Below, in pieces: positions 1 through 7,443 of a stretch of DNA of 64,000 nt (positions are counted from its first letter, which is position 1; each line of letters opens with the position of its first letter). This DNA comes from DATEJJ01 sp039649115. GTDB lineage: Bacteria > Actinomycetota > Actinomycetes > Mycobacteriales > Micromonosporaceae. The notes beneath the pieces are model-generated. The model ran no database searches, was not told the DNA's origin, and was given only the letters and a program-made list of their open reading frames with translations. Made by a program: the position numbers and the translations under genes. The stretch spans positions 1 through 64,000 of the forward strand of contig JBBWZQ010000386.1 in the NCBI GenBank assembly GCA_039649115.1, in the 5' to 3' direction.

Positions 1-1737
1 CCGCCCCGTCCGCCGCGGCGTCGGGTCGTCCTCGCCCGGTGCACCGGCTACGGAGGCACCGTCGCGAGGTGCTCCATCGTGGTCACGCTGACCATTGTCG
101 TGACGCGTCCCGTCGCCGTGGTGCGCCCCATCGTCAAACGCCTCATCGTCGAACGCTCTGTCGTCGAACGCTCTGTCGTCGAACGCCGCACCCGGAAACG
201 CCCGTTCGTGCAGCGCTCGATCGTGAATATCGGCGTCGTGAAGCGCGCGTTCGTGCAGCGCGACATCGTGGGATGTGCCGTCGCGCGGCGCCGGTTGGTG
301 AAGCGCTCCATTGTAAGTTGCGGCGTCGTGAAGCGCCGACTCGTGAACACCTTCACTATCAAGTGCGGCATTGTGAAGCGCCGGTTCATGCAGCGCGTAA
401 TTGTAAGTTGCGGCATCGTGGCGTGCCGGTTCGAAAGTTGCGGCATCATGGAGTGCCGGTTCGTGGAGCCCTGGTTCGTCGACCCCCGGCTCGTGGAGCC
501 CCGGTTCGTGGAGCCCCGGTTCGTGAAGCGCCGCGCCAAAGAGCGCCGGACCGTCGGACGCCTCATCCTGGAACGCCTCGTCGTCGTAGGCCTCGACGTC
601 ATCGCCTGCGTCGTCTGCCAGGACATGGCCGTGCTGCGCTGGCGCGTCCGGCCAGTCGTCGTGTAACGCGTGCCGCGGGGCCGCCTCGTGCGGCGTCGGG
701 TCTTGCACCAGCGCCGCAGTGCGTTGCCACTCTTCGGGCGGGGCATCGGCGGGCCCGGTGTCGTCACGCCGAAGGTCGGACGCGACCCAATCCTTCACGT
801 CCCTGAGGGGCCAGTGCTGCGGCGGTGCCAGCGCGGGCACCCACTGCACGCTCAGCGCGTCATGCGGTGGGGTGAGTCCCGCACCCGCCTGTGGCCAGGA
901 ATCGGTCGACCCGGCCGGTGCCTCATAAACCACAGCCCCGTAACCCGAAGGCACGTAATCGACGGGCTCGTCATACGCGGGCTCGACCTGCGCGGGCTCG
1001 ATCTGCACGGCCTCGAACTGCACGGCCTCGATCTCCGCAGGCTCGACCTGCACGGCCTCGAACGCCGCAGGCTCGACCCGCGCGGACTCGATCTGCGCGG
1101 ACTCGATCTGCGCGAACTCGACCTGCGCGGACTCGACCTGTGCGGATTCGAACGACGCGGACTCGACCTGCGCGGATTCGAACGACGCAGACCCGGGCTG
1201 CGCGGACTCGAACGACGCAGACCCGGACTGCGCGGACTCGAACGACACAGACCCGAACTCCGCGGACTCGACCTGCGCAAACTCGACCTGCGCAGGCTCG
1301 AACTTCGTGGACTCGACCTGCACGGGTGCGAACGCCGCCGCCGGTTCGACATCCGCGGACTCGTCCGCCATGTCGAGGTCGGCGCCCGACCAATCCCCGG
1401 TCAAATCAGCGAACTGGTCGTCCAGCACGTCCGGTGGCGGCGCGGGAGTGGTCGCCCACTGCTCGTGCGCCTCGTCCTCCGTGCCGAGGGCTTTGATCCA
1501 GTCGACGTACTCGGCCTCACCCTCGGGGAGTGGCTCCTCGACGACGGCCGTTGGTTTCTCGTCACGCCGTGCATGCGTTGGCTGGCGCGGAGTCTCGGCC
1601 TCGTACGGCTCGCCGTGCCGGCCAGGAACGACCGCCGGCGTCTGGTGAGCCTGCGGAACGTATTCGCTTTGCCGCGTACCGTGGCCGTCCGGGACCGCGT
1701 GGGTGTCCGGATTGCCGTGCGCATCCTGGTAGGTCAT
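1..1737 (-). CDS. Acidic pentad-repeat low-complexity protein, 3' end cut by window edge
   Basis: An unbroken minus-strand frame runs from ATG at 1737 through the left edge (579 codons visible, no stop). An in-frame TAA lies eight codons upstream, so this is the first possible ATG. I saw no signal peptide or membrane segment. Residues about 1-130 are polar and acidic and contain EAEYVDWIKALG. Residues about 135-260 are roughly 25 units of five residues of the type A-Q-[VFI]-E-[SP]. A spacer rich in His, Asp and Trp follows. Residues about 395-540 are roughly 30 units of the type A-L-H-[ED]-[PA], ending in repeated AFDDR. The hydrophobic third position of the first array recalls the pentapeptide-repeat consensus, but the constant Glu does not. 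Other frames stay open only because the DNA is periodic. Function unknown; disordered scaffold or surface protein are guesses. Confidence 0.7.
   Translation of the reverse strand, partial: MTYQDAHGNPDTHAVPDGHGTRQSEYVPQAHQTPAVVPGRHGEPYEAETPRQPTHARRDEKPTAVVEEPLPEGEAEYVDWIKALGTEDEAHEQWATTPAPPPDVLDDQFADLTGDWSGADLDMADESADVEPAAAFAPVQVESTKFEPAQVEFAQVESAEFGSVSFESAQSGSASFESAQPGSASFESAQVESASFESAQVESAQVEFAQIESAQIESARVEPAAFEAVQVEPAEIEAVQFEAVQIEPAQVEPAYDEPVDYVPSGYGAVVYEAPAGSTDSWPQAGAGLTPPHDALSVQWVPALAPPQHWPLRDVKDWVASDLRRDDTGPADAPPEEWQRTAALVQDPTPHEAAPRHALHDDWPDAPAQHGHVLADDAGDDVEAYDDEAFQDEASDGPALFGAALHEPGLHEPGLHEPGVDEPGLHEPALHDAATFEPARHDAATYNYALHEPALHNAALDSEGVHESALHDAATYNGALHQPAPRDGTSHDVALHERALHDADIHDRALHERAFPGAAFDDRAFDDRAFDDEAFDDGAHHGDGTRHDNGQRDHDGAPRDGASVAGAPGEDDPTPRRTGR
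120..543. repeat. 15-bp degenerate repeat array encoding A-L-H-x-x pentads
   Basis: On the minus strand the region repeats with a 15-bp period. Typical units translate as ALHEP, ALHDA, ATYNY and AFDDR. The units are diverged but stay in frame with the surrounding coding sequence, so selection acts on the protein rather than on the DNA alone. Confidence 0.75.
960..1335. repeat. 15-bp degenerate repeat array encoding A-Q-V-E-S pentads
   Basis: About 25 units of 15 bp. On the minus strand they read GAG-TCC-GCG-CAG-GTC and variants, giving pentads AQVES, ASFES and AQIES. It lies in the same gene as the array at 120-543 but uses a different unit, so the two arrays arose separately. Confidence 0.8.
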
Positions 1738-2050
1738 GCCGTCGCCGTCGTCGTATGCCTCTTACCGGTCGAATATTTCCGGCGGATGCTGTTGCTGTTT
1801 CTCCCCGCCCCCGGTGCAGTCTCTCATCCGCTGGCCGATCTGGGGCACCGGCGGGCGACATGACTGTCGGGTCGGCACATCATGTGGCTGCCTGTGGCGG
1901 ATTGCTGTCCGTGCGTTGCCTGACGGCCTCAATGTGGTCCGCTGTGTCGCAACATGGGGGACTTCCCCAGGCACATCCCATGCGTCCGGCCCTGGGCCCG
2001 TCCGGACAAGTCCGTCGTTTGTGGATAGACAAACACTTTCGGGAGGCGGC
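1738..2050. other. Intergenic stretch, no gene seen
   Basis: About 310 bases upstream of both the minus-strand repeat protein and the plus-strand DsrE relic, so it presumably holds their promoters. Frames open here have poor codon use and no recognisable domain. No strong hairpin or repeat was seen. Confidence 0.5.
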
Positions 2051-2286
2051 CATGGCTGGAAAGCAGTCGTCAGTCTGGCGACTGGTTTGGAGGACACCGA
2101 ACGGGTCACCCTCGCATTCCTGGTTGCCGTCGGTGCGGCCGAAAACCGGGCGCCCCACGCTGATGTTCCTCACCAAAGAGGCGGCCGGCTCGCACCCGCG
2201 GGCGTGGCCACCGCGGTGGCGTGTGAGGGCTGCCCGCCCCTGGCAATGGATCGGCGACGAGGGCACCACCACCATTCAGCTACTGA
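2051..2286 (+). pseudogene. Decayed DsrE/DsrF-family protein gene
   Basis: Conserved segments lie in order but in alternating frames. MAGK is followed by a shift to AVVSLATGLEDTERVTLAFL and VAVGAAE. A shift back gives GRPTLMFLTKEA, then RLAPAGVATAVACEGCPP in the second frame. The C-terminal WIGDEGTTT is in the first frame, and one more one-base slip gives F-S-Y and a stop at 2284-2286. The start has a GGGAGG ribosome site just upstream. These pieces match what I recall of DsrE-like proteins of 110-120 residues. About 40 residues between ACEGCPPLA and WIGDEG, where the family has a second conserved Cys region, are missing. With several indels plus a deletion, no functional product is expected. 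Confidence 0.75.
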
Positions 2287-2379
2287 GGTCCGCCCGGCGC
2301 CGTGCGAGCCTACGGCTGTGGACCGCAATTCTCTTGGCAGCGTGGCCGCTCTGCCGGAGGGCCGCGGTAGCGTCATCGC

Positions 2380-2823
2380 GTGACCGGCCAGGCGGACGTC
2401 TCTCCCGAGATCCTCGACCGGCTGCGGCCGGTCTGCCTCGGCCTGCCGGAGACCTACGAGGAGGCGGCGTGGGTGGGCACCCGCTGGCGGATCCGCAAGC
2501 GGACCTTCGCCCACGTGCTCACCGTCGACCCCGACCACCAGATGGCCTATGCGAGGGCCGCCGAGACTGAGCTCCCGATCTGCGTGCTGACATTCCGCTC
2601 GCCCGGCGACGAGATCGCCGCACTGGTCAACGGCGGCCACCCGTTCTTCAAGGCGGGCTGGGGCACGGACGTGGTGGTCATGGTGCTCGACGACGGCGTC
2701 GACTGGGAGGAGGTCGCCGAATTGCTCACCGACAGCTACCGGATCCTCGCGCCGAAGCGGCTGGCCGCGCTGGTCGACCGCCCGCCGCCCCCGCCGGCGG
2801 GGCGTGCCGGTTCCACCCGTTGA
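2380..2823 (+). CDS. MmcQ/YjbR family DNA-binding-like protein
   Basis: A 147-residue cytosolic protein starting at GTG. It shows the MmcQ/YjbR (DUF419) pattern: an early LRPVCLGLPETYEEAAW, then WRIRKRTFAHVL, a PICVLTFR strand, GHPFFKAGWG, a DWEEVAELLTDSYRILAPKRL helix, and a proline-rich tail. Family members have a double-wing fold once suggested to bind DNA; no biochemical role is settled. It stands alone between the DsrE relic and the convergent CDF gene. The Pro/Arg tail after residue 130 is probably disordered. Confidence 0.85.
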   Translation: MTGQADVSPEILDRLRPVCLGLPETYEEAAWVGTRWRIRKRTFAHVLTVDPDHQMAYARAAETELPICVLTFRSPGDEIAALVNGGHPFFKAGWGTDVVVMVLDDGVDWEEVAELLTDSYRILAPKRLAALVDRPPPPPAGRAGSTR

Positions 2824-2839
2824 TGGCCCATCACCTGGA

Positions 2840-3541
2840 TCACCCCGGCGACCTGGTGTCCCGGTCGGCGGTGTCCGCTACGCCGGTACCGGTGGACGAG
2901 GACGCGCCGCACTCGTGACCCGGTGCGCAGCAGCTGTCGCCGCGCCACGCCTGGCGACCTTCCCGGACCGCCAGCGCGGCGATGACCAGTGCGGCGACCG
3001 GGTCGGCCCAGGACCAGCCGAGCACGGCGTTGACCGCCAGGCCGGCCAGCAGCACCGCCGACAGGTACGTGCACAGCAGCGTCTGCCTGGAGTCGGCAAC
3101 GGCCGTGCGGGAGCCCAGTTCCCGCCCGGCCCGGCGCTGCAGGCCGGACAGCACCGGCATGACCAGCAGCGAGCATGCCGCCAGTGCCAGGCCGGCGGGG
3201 GACGGGCGCGCCTGGCCCGATCCGGCCAGGGCGCGCACGGCGTCGACGGTGATGTAGCCGGCCAGCGCGAAGAACGAGCCGGCGATGATCCGCAGGGTGG
3301 TCTTCTCGCGGCGCTGCGGGTCGCGGGCGGCGAACTGCCACGCGACCGCGGCGGCCGAGGACACCTCGATGAGCGAGTCCAGCCCGAAGCCGATGAGCGC
3401 GGTCGAGGAGGCCGCGGCGCCGGCGGCGATCGCGACACCGGCCTCGACCAGGTTGTACCCGATGGTGGCGGTGACCAGCCAGCGCACCCGGCGCGACAGC
3501 GCGGCCCGGCGCGCGGACGTGATCGTGACCGCGGCGGCCAT
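2840..3541 (-). CDS. Cation diffusion facilitator (CDF) metal efflux protein
   Basis: An inner-membrane antiporter-type exporter of divalent metals, 233 residues with about six membrane segments. The metal-site motif falls in the helix LIGFGLDSLIEVSSA (HxxxD-like position replaced by GFGLD), and a second site lies at ADSRQTLLC. It is shorter than typical CDFs (about 300 residues): the usual cytoplasmic C-terminal domain is replaced by a short tail with CCAPGHEC, a likely soft-metal ligand cluster. The ATG at 3541 overlaps the stop of the upstream cmtR-like gene (TGATG), indicating translational coupling; a GTG at 3550 is also possible. Substrate cadmium, lead or zinc is inferred from the CmtR-like neighbour. 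Confidence 0.85.
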   Translation of the reverse strand: MAAAVTITSARRAALSRRVRWLVTATIGYNLVEAGVAIAAGAAASSTALIGFGLDSLIEVSSAAAVAWQFAARDPQRREKTTLRIIAGSFFALAGYITVDAVRALAGSGQARPSPAGLALAACSLLVMPVLSGLQRRAGRELGSRTAVADSRQTLLCTYLSAVLLAGLAVNAVLGWSWADPVAALVIAALAVREGRQAWRGDSCCAPGHECGASSSTGTGVADTADRDTRSPG

Positions 3542-3885
3542 CAGCGGCACGCGCCGCTGGCATCGGCGGGGCAGGACCGAGGGTCGACGGCGAGGACCGC
3601 GCCGAGCAGGTCATCCAGCGCGTGGCGCAGCCGCGGGTCGGCCAGTTCGTAGCGGGTCCGCCGGCCCTCGGGCGCGGCGACGACCAGGCCGCAGCCGCGC
3701 AGGCAGGCCAGGTGGTTGGACAGGCTCTGCCGGGACACGCCGAGCAGGTCGGCCAGGTCGGCCGGGTATCCGGGCCCGTCGCGCAGGGCCAGCAGCACCC
3801 GCGCCCGGGTGGCGTCGGACAGCGCGTGGCCGAAGCGGGCGAGCACGTCACCGTAGGTCAACGTCTGCACGCGCCAACGGTACAC
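3541..3885 (-). CDS. cmtR: CmtR-like ArsR-family metal-sensing repressor
   Basis: A winged-helix ArsR/SmtB repressor of 109-114 residues. The recognition region is LGVSRQSLSNHLACLRGCGL. The Cys-x3-Cys pair in NHLACLRGC, plus a third Cys near the C-terminus (DPRSC), match the three cysteine ligands known for the mycobacterial Cd/Pb sensor CmtR. An extra Cys precedes the last residue. It shares an operon with the CDF exporter and presumably represses both until metal binds. GTG at 3885 is the longest start. GTG at 3870 aligns better with the CmtR N-terminus; neither has a clear ribosome site, so leaderless translation is possible. The gene symbol is by similarity only. Confidence 0.85.
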   Translation of the reverse strand: MYRWRVQTLTYGDVLARFGHALSDATRARVLLALRDGPGYPADLADLLGVSRQSLSNHLACLRGCGLVVAAPEGRRTRYELADPRLRHALDDLLGAVLAVDPRSCPADASGACR

Positions 3886-3933
3886 GAAAGGCTGTATTCA
3901 TCAGAAGCTGTACCACGACGCGCCGCGCCGTGT

Positions 3934-3962
3934 TTGACAGCGCTAATGGAAACGGGTATCAA
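3934..3962 (+). promoter_or_regulatory. Near-consensus promoter overlapped by a Zur-like box
   Basis: TTGACA (3934-3939), a 17-base spacer and TATCAA (3957-3962) form a strong promoter. An imperfect palindrome TGGAAACGGGTATCA (3947-3961), close to the TGAAAATGATTTTCA-type Zur site of actinobacteria, covers the spacer and most of the -10. Transcription should start around 3969-3971, so the mRNA of the next gene is probably leaderless. The zinc importer downstream makes Zur the likely repressor; this is inference. Confidence 0.5.
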
Positions 3963-3970
3963 AACGGATT

Positions 3971-4948
3971 ATGAAGATTGCATTCGTCGGCAAGGGTGGT
4001 GCCGGCAAGACCACCCTCGCCGCGTTGTTCGCCCGGCACCTGGCCGCGCGGGGTCACACCGTGTGGGCCATCGACGCCGACATCAACCAGAACCTCGCCG
4101 CCGCGTTGGGCGAGGACGCCGACGAGGCGGCGCTGCAACCCACGCTGGGCGAGCACCTGGATGAGATCAAGGAGTACCTGCGCGGCGACAACCCGCGGAT
4201 CTCCTCGACGGCGGCGATGGTGAAGACCACCCCGCCCGGCCGGGGATCACGGCTGTTGCGGGTGGCGGGGGACACCCCGATCCACCGGCGTTGCGTGCGT
4301 GCCGTGGACGGGGTCCGGCTGGCCGCCACCGGCGGGTTCGCCGAGTCGGATCTGGGGGTGGCCTGTTACCACTCGAAGGTCGGCGCGGTCGAGCTGATCC
4401 TCAACCACCTGGTGGACGCCGACGACGAGTACGTGGTGGTCGACATGACCGCGGGTGCCGACGCGTTCGCCTCGGGCCTGTTCACCCGCTTCGACCGCAC
4501 CTTCGTGGTGTGCGAACCGACCGTGCGCGCGGTCGGCGTGTACCGGCAGTACCTCGACTACGCGGCCGACTACCAGGTGGCTGTGTCGGTGGTCGGCAAC
4601 AAGGTCGCCGACCCGGCCGACGAGGCGTTCCTGCGCGAGCAGGTCGGCACGGACCTGCTGGCCAGCGTCGGGGTGTCCCGGCACGTACGCGCCGCCGAAC
4701 AGGGGCGGCCCGGCCCGATCGGCGGGCTGGAGCCGGCCAACGCCGCCGTCCTGGACACCATGCGCTCCACTGTGGACACGACACCCCGGGACTGGGCGAG
4801 GTTCACCCGCCAGGCCGTGCAGTTCCACCTGCGCAACGCGCAGGCATGGGGTAACGCGAGGACCGGTGAAGATCTCGCCGGCCAGATCGACCCCGAATTC
4901 ACGCCCGGCCCGGCCGCACTTTCCGTACCGACATACAACTATCGATAA
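3971..4948 (+). CDS. CooC-like P-loop ATPase
   Basis: A 325-residue SIMIBI-class ATPase of the MinD/CooC type. A deviant Walker A GKGGAGKTT sits at residues 7-15, followed by AIDADINQN (switch I) and VVVDMTAGAD (Walker B). The core resembles CooC, which helps load nickel into CO dehydrogenase, but no CODH gene is in view and CooC's CxC metal motif is not obvious. Conserved-looking Cys/His occur in VACYHSKVG and HRRC. It leads a row with the 130-aa protein (19 bases downstream) and the LLM oxidoreductase, just before znuACBB. A metal-insertion or chaperone role under zinc limitation is a hypothesis. No upstream ribosome site is present, in line with a leaderless start. Confidence 0.8.
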   Translation: MKIAFVGKGGAGKTTLAALFARHLAARGHTVWAIDADINQNLAAALGEDADEAALQPTLGEHLDEIKEYLRGDNPRISSTAAMVKTTPPGRGSRLLRVAGDTPIHRRCVRAVDGVRLAATGGFAESDLGVACYHSKVGAVELILNHLVDADDEYVVVDMTAGADAFASGLFTRFDRTFVVCEPTVRAVGVYRQYLDYAADYQVAVSVVGNKVADPADEAFLREQVGTDLLASVGVSRHVRAAEQGRPGPIGGLEPANAAVLDTMRSTVDTTPRDWARFTRQAVQFHLRNAQAWGNARTGEDLAGQIDPEFTPGPAALSVPTYNYR

Positions 4949-4967
4949 ATCACCGAAGGAGAGTCTC

Positions 4968-5360
4968 ATGTCATTGGATGTACCCACCGCTCTGCTGGAG
5001 CGCGCCGAGGCCGGCGAGGTCGGCGAGGCCGAGTTCGTCGACTGCGTACGCCAGTCCCTGCCCTACGCGTGGACAGTCATCAGCCAGGTCGCCGCCGACC
5101 TGCACGCCGGTGGCGACGAGTACGCCGACCACGAGGTGCCCCCGCCGAGCGAGGCCGATCGCGGGCAACTGTTGCGGGCTCTGGCCAGCGACGCGATCCG
5201 CGGTGGCCTGGAGCGCCACTTCGGCGTGACGCTGGCCTTCCAGAACTGCCACCGGGTCGCCGCGTTCCGGCCGGCCGCGGTGCCGGGCGACCGCTACCGC
5301 GCGTTCGTCTCGCCGCGCGGGCAGCTGCTCAACCAGTCACCGGAGCTTCGTGACTGCTGA
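4968..5360 (+). CDS. Uncharacterised 130-residue protein of the CooC-like module
   Basis: ATG with a good GAAGGAGAG ribosome site, 130 residues, soluble. I do not recognise a named domain. Visible features are an acidic helical N-terminal half (LLERAEAGEVGEAEFVDCVR), an HEVPPPSE loop, and a C-terminal part with FQNCHRVAAFRP, where Cys and His could bind metal. It lies 19 bases after the ATPase, and its stop overlaps the start of the LLM gene by 11 bases. The three genes are therefore almost certainly one operon and this protein a partner or substrate of the ATPase. Confidence 0.75.
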   Translation: MSLDVPTALLERAEAGEVGEAEFVDCVRQSLPYAWTVISQVAADLHAGGDEYADHEVPPPSEADRGQLLRALASDAIRGGLERHFGVTLAFQNCHRVAAFRPAAVPGDRYRAFVSPRGQLLNQSPELRDC

Positions 5361-6369
5361 CCGGGAGCACGGGGGCCGGCCCGCGCCGGCCCCCGTGCGC
5401 GTCGACGTGTTCCTGCTCGCCGGGCAGTTCGCCGGCACCAGCCACGCCCAGGCGCTGCGCGACGCCCTGTCCTACGCGCTGGCCGCCGAGCGGGCCGGCT
5501 TCGACGGGGCGTGGATCGCCGAACACCATTTCATCCCGTACGGCGTGTGCCCCTCCGCCCTGGCCTTCGCGGCTCACCTGCTGGGCCGTACCGACCGGCT
5601 GCGCGTGGGTACGGCCGCGTGCATCCTGTCCAACCGGCATCCGGTCGCCCTCGCCGAGGAGGCGGTCCTGCTGGACGAGCTGTCCGGCGGCCGGCTGGAC
5701 CTGGGCGTGGCCCGCGGTGGTCCGTGGATCGACCTGGACGTGTTCGGCACCGGCCTACGCAGGTACCGGGACGGCTTCGCCGAGTCCCTCGACCTGCTGC
5801 TCGCCTGGCTCTCCGGTACCGGCAAGGTCGGTGCCGAGGGCGAGTTCTTCCGGTTCCCGCCCGTGGCCGTGGTACCCGAGCCGCGCCGCCCGGTACCCGT
5901 CTGGGTCGCCGCCACCAGCCCGCCGACGGCGACGCTGGCCGCCGACCGCGGGCTGCCGCTGCTGCTCGGCGTGCACGCCGGTACGGCCGAGAAACGCGCG
6001 CTGGTCGACCGCACCACGCCGGGCCTTCCGCACGCCAGCGCCCACGTCGCCTACGTCGCCGACACCCTTGCCCAGGCCCGGGACGCGCTGCGCGCCGCGA
6101 TGCCCGGCTGGCTGGCGACCACCGGGCAGTACGTGCGCCTCGACGCGGGTACCGGCCCGGACCGCGACCCGCACGCGTACCTGTCGCACCTGCTGGACAT
6201 CCACCCGGTCGGGCCGCCGGAACTGTGCGTCCGGCGGCTGGCCGAGGCCCTGGCCGGCACCGGTGCCCGCCGGCTGCTGCTGATGGTCGAAGGCGCCGGC
6301 GACCCGGACCGTACCCTGGCCAACATCGCCCGGCTCGGCACCGACGTCCTGCCGCACCTGCGAGCCTGA
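5350..6369 (+). CDS. LLM-class flavin-dependent oxidoreductase (luciferase-like)
   Basis: A 339-residue TIM-barrel bacterial-luciferase-like protein. Typical blocks are AERAGFDGAWIAEHHF near residue 55, the RLRVGTAACILSNRHPVALAEE strand-turn, LDELSGGRLDLGVARGG, and a C-terminal helix with LANIARLGTDVLPHL. Members use FMN or F420 to oxidise diverse substrates, so the reaction cannot be told from sequence. GTG start within the end of the 130-aa gene, so translationally coupled. Placement between the CooC-like ATPase and znuA suggests a role in metal-limited metabolism. Confidence 0.85.
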   Translation: MTADREHGGRPAPAPVRVDVFLLAGQFAGTSHAQALRDALSYALAAERAGFDGAWIAEHHFIPYGVCPSALAFAAHLLGRTDRLRVGTAACILSNRHPVALAEEAVLLDELSGGRLDLGVARGGPWIDLDVFGTGLRRYRDGFAESLDLLLAWLSGTGKVGAEGEFFRFPPVAVVPEPRRPVPVWVAATSPPTATLAADRGLPLLLGVHAGTAEKRALVDRTTPGLPHASAHVAYVADTLAQARDALRAAMPGWLATTGQYVRLDAGTGPDRDPHAYLSHLLDIHPVGPPELCVRRLAEALAGTGARRLLLMVEGAGDPDRTLANIARLGTDVLPHLRA

Positions 6370-6400
6370 TCACTGACCCGTCTCATGCGGTCTACTGCAT

Positions 6401-6429
6401 TTGATAACGGGTGTGGTTTTCGTTAGCGT
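6401..6429 (+). promoter_or_regulatory. znuA promoter with Zur-like half sites
   Basis: TTGATA (6401-6406), 17 bases, TAGCGT (6424-6429). The segment TGATAACGGGTGTGG (6402-6416) overlaps the -35 and shares AACGGGT with the box at 3947-3961. It resembles one good and one poor Zur half site. Assignment rests on similarity and on the downstream zinc transporter. Confidence 0.4.
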
Positions 6430-6464
6430 GGCGGTGACAGTTGACCTCGCAACGGAGGCTTGCC

Positions 6465-7433
6465 GTGTCTTCGACACCTGCGCCGGGCACCGCCCGCCGC
6501 CACCCGCGTCGGGTTGCCGGGGCGGTGGTGGTGGCCGCGGTGGTGGTGGCCGCCGTGGCGCTCGCCGGCTGCTCGACCTCACCCAGCACGGCCTCGTCCG
6601 GTTCCGCCGCGGCCAAGGTGATCAACGTGGTGGCCGCGGAGAACTTCTGGGGCAGCCTCGCCGAGCAGCTCGGCGGCGGGCACGTCAAGGTCACCAGCAT
6701 CATCAACCACCCGGACGCGGACCCGCACGACTACGAACCCACCGCCGCGGACGGCCGGGCCATCGCCGCCGCGCAGGTGGCCATCATCAACGGCGTCGGC
6801 TACGACACCTGGGCCACCAAGCTGGCCGACGCCAACCCGTCGGCGGCCCGCACGACGTTGACCGTGGGCGACCTGGCCGGCGCCAAGGCCGGCGACAACC
6901 CGCACCGCTGGTACAACCCGGGCAACGTCCGGCAGGTCATCGACCAGATCACCGCCGACTTCACGAAGGCCGACCCGGCCGACGCCGCGTTCTTCGACAG
7001 CCAGCACACCACCGTGCTGAACACCAACCTCAAGGCCTACTTCGACCTGATCGGCCAGATCAAGACCGGCTACGCTGGGACCCCGGTGGGCGCCTCCGAG
7101 TCGATCTTCGCGATGATCTCACCGGCGCTCGGCCTCGACCTGCGCACGCCGTCCGGGTTCCTCACCGCGATCAGCGAGGGCAGCGACCCCACCGCGACCG
7201 ACAAGGCCACCATCGACCGGCAGATCAAGAACAAACAGATCAAGGTGTACGTGTACAACAGCCAGAACGCCACCCCCGACGTGCAGGCTCAGGTCACCGA
7301 GGCCCGGGCGGCCGGCATCCCGGTCACCACCATCACCGAGACGATGACCCCGGCCGGTGCCTCGTTCCAGGACTGGCAGGTCACGCAGCTCACCGCGCTC
7401 AAGCAGGCCCTGGCGCAGGCCACCGGAAAGTAG
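6465..7433 (+). CDS. znuA: Zinc/manganese ABC transporter substrate-binding lipoprotein ZnuA
   Basis: Captures extracellular Zn2+ (or Mn2+) for the importer encoded next. A 322-residue cluster A-I binding protein with a lipoprotein signal: an Arg-rich start, hydrophobic segment and lipobox LAGC near residue 36. Metal ligands are visible in the family motifs HPDADPHDYEP, NPHRWYNP, and the C-terminal TITETMTP region. The long His-rich acidic loop of some ZnuA proteins is absent. The GTG start is fixed by AACGGAGG seven bases upstream. First gene of a four-gene operon with its own promoter. Confidence 0.9.
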   Translation: MSSTPAPGTARRHPRRVAGAVVVAAVVVAAVALAGCSTSPSTASSGSAAAKVINVVAAENFWGSLAEQLGGGHVKVTSIINHPDADPHDYEPTAADGRAIAAAQVAIINGVGYDTWATKLADANPSAARTTLTVGDLAGAKAGDNPHRWYNPGNVRQVIDQITADFTKADPADAAFFDSQHTTVLNTNLKAYFDLIGQIKTGYAGTPVGASESIFAMISPALGLDLRTPSGFLTAISEGSDPTATDKATIDRQIKNKQIKVYVYNSQNATPDVQAQVTEARAAGIPVTTITETMTPAGASFQDWQVTQLTALKQALAQATGK

Positions 7434-7443
7434 GAGTACGCAC

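Noticed and set aside
120..1335. Repeat arrays considered as CRISPR
   Set aside because: The units are 15 bp, contiguous and degenerate, without unique spacers of constant length, and they keep a reading frame. No cas genes are present.
39..1863. Several long overlapping open frames on both strands (for example 39-806 plus, 670-1863 plus, 852-1352 minus)
   Set aside because: They are Arg-rich by-products of the 15-bp repeat. Only the minus frame through 1737 gives sensible acidic composition, GC-rich third positions and continuity through both arrays.
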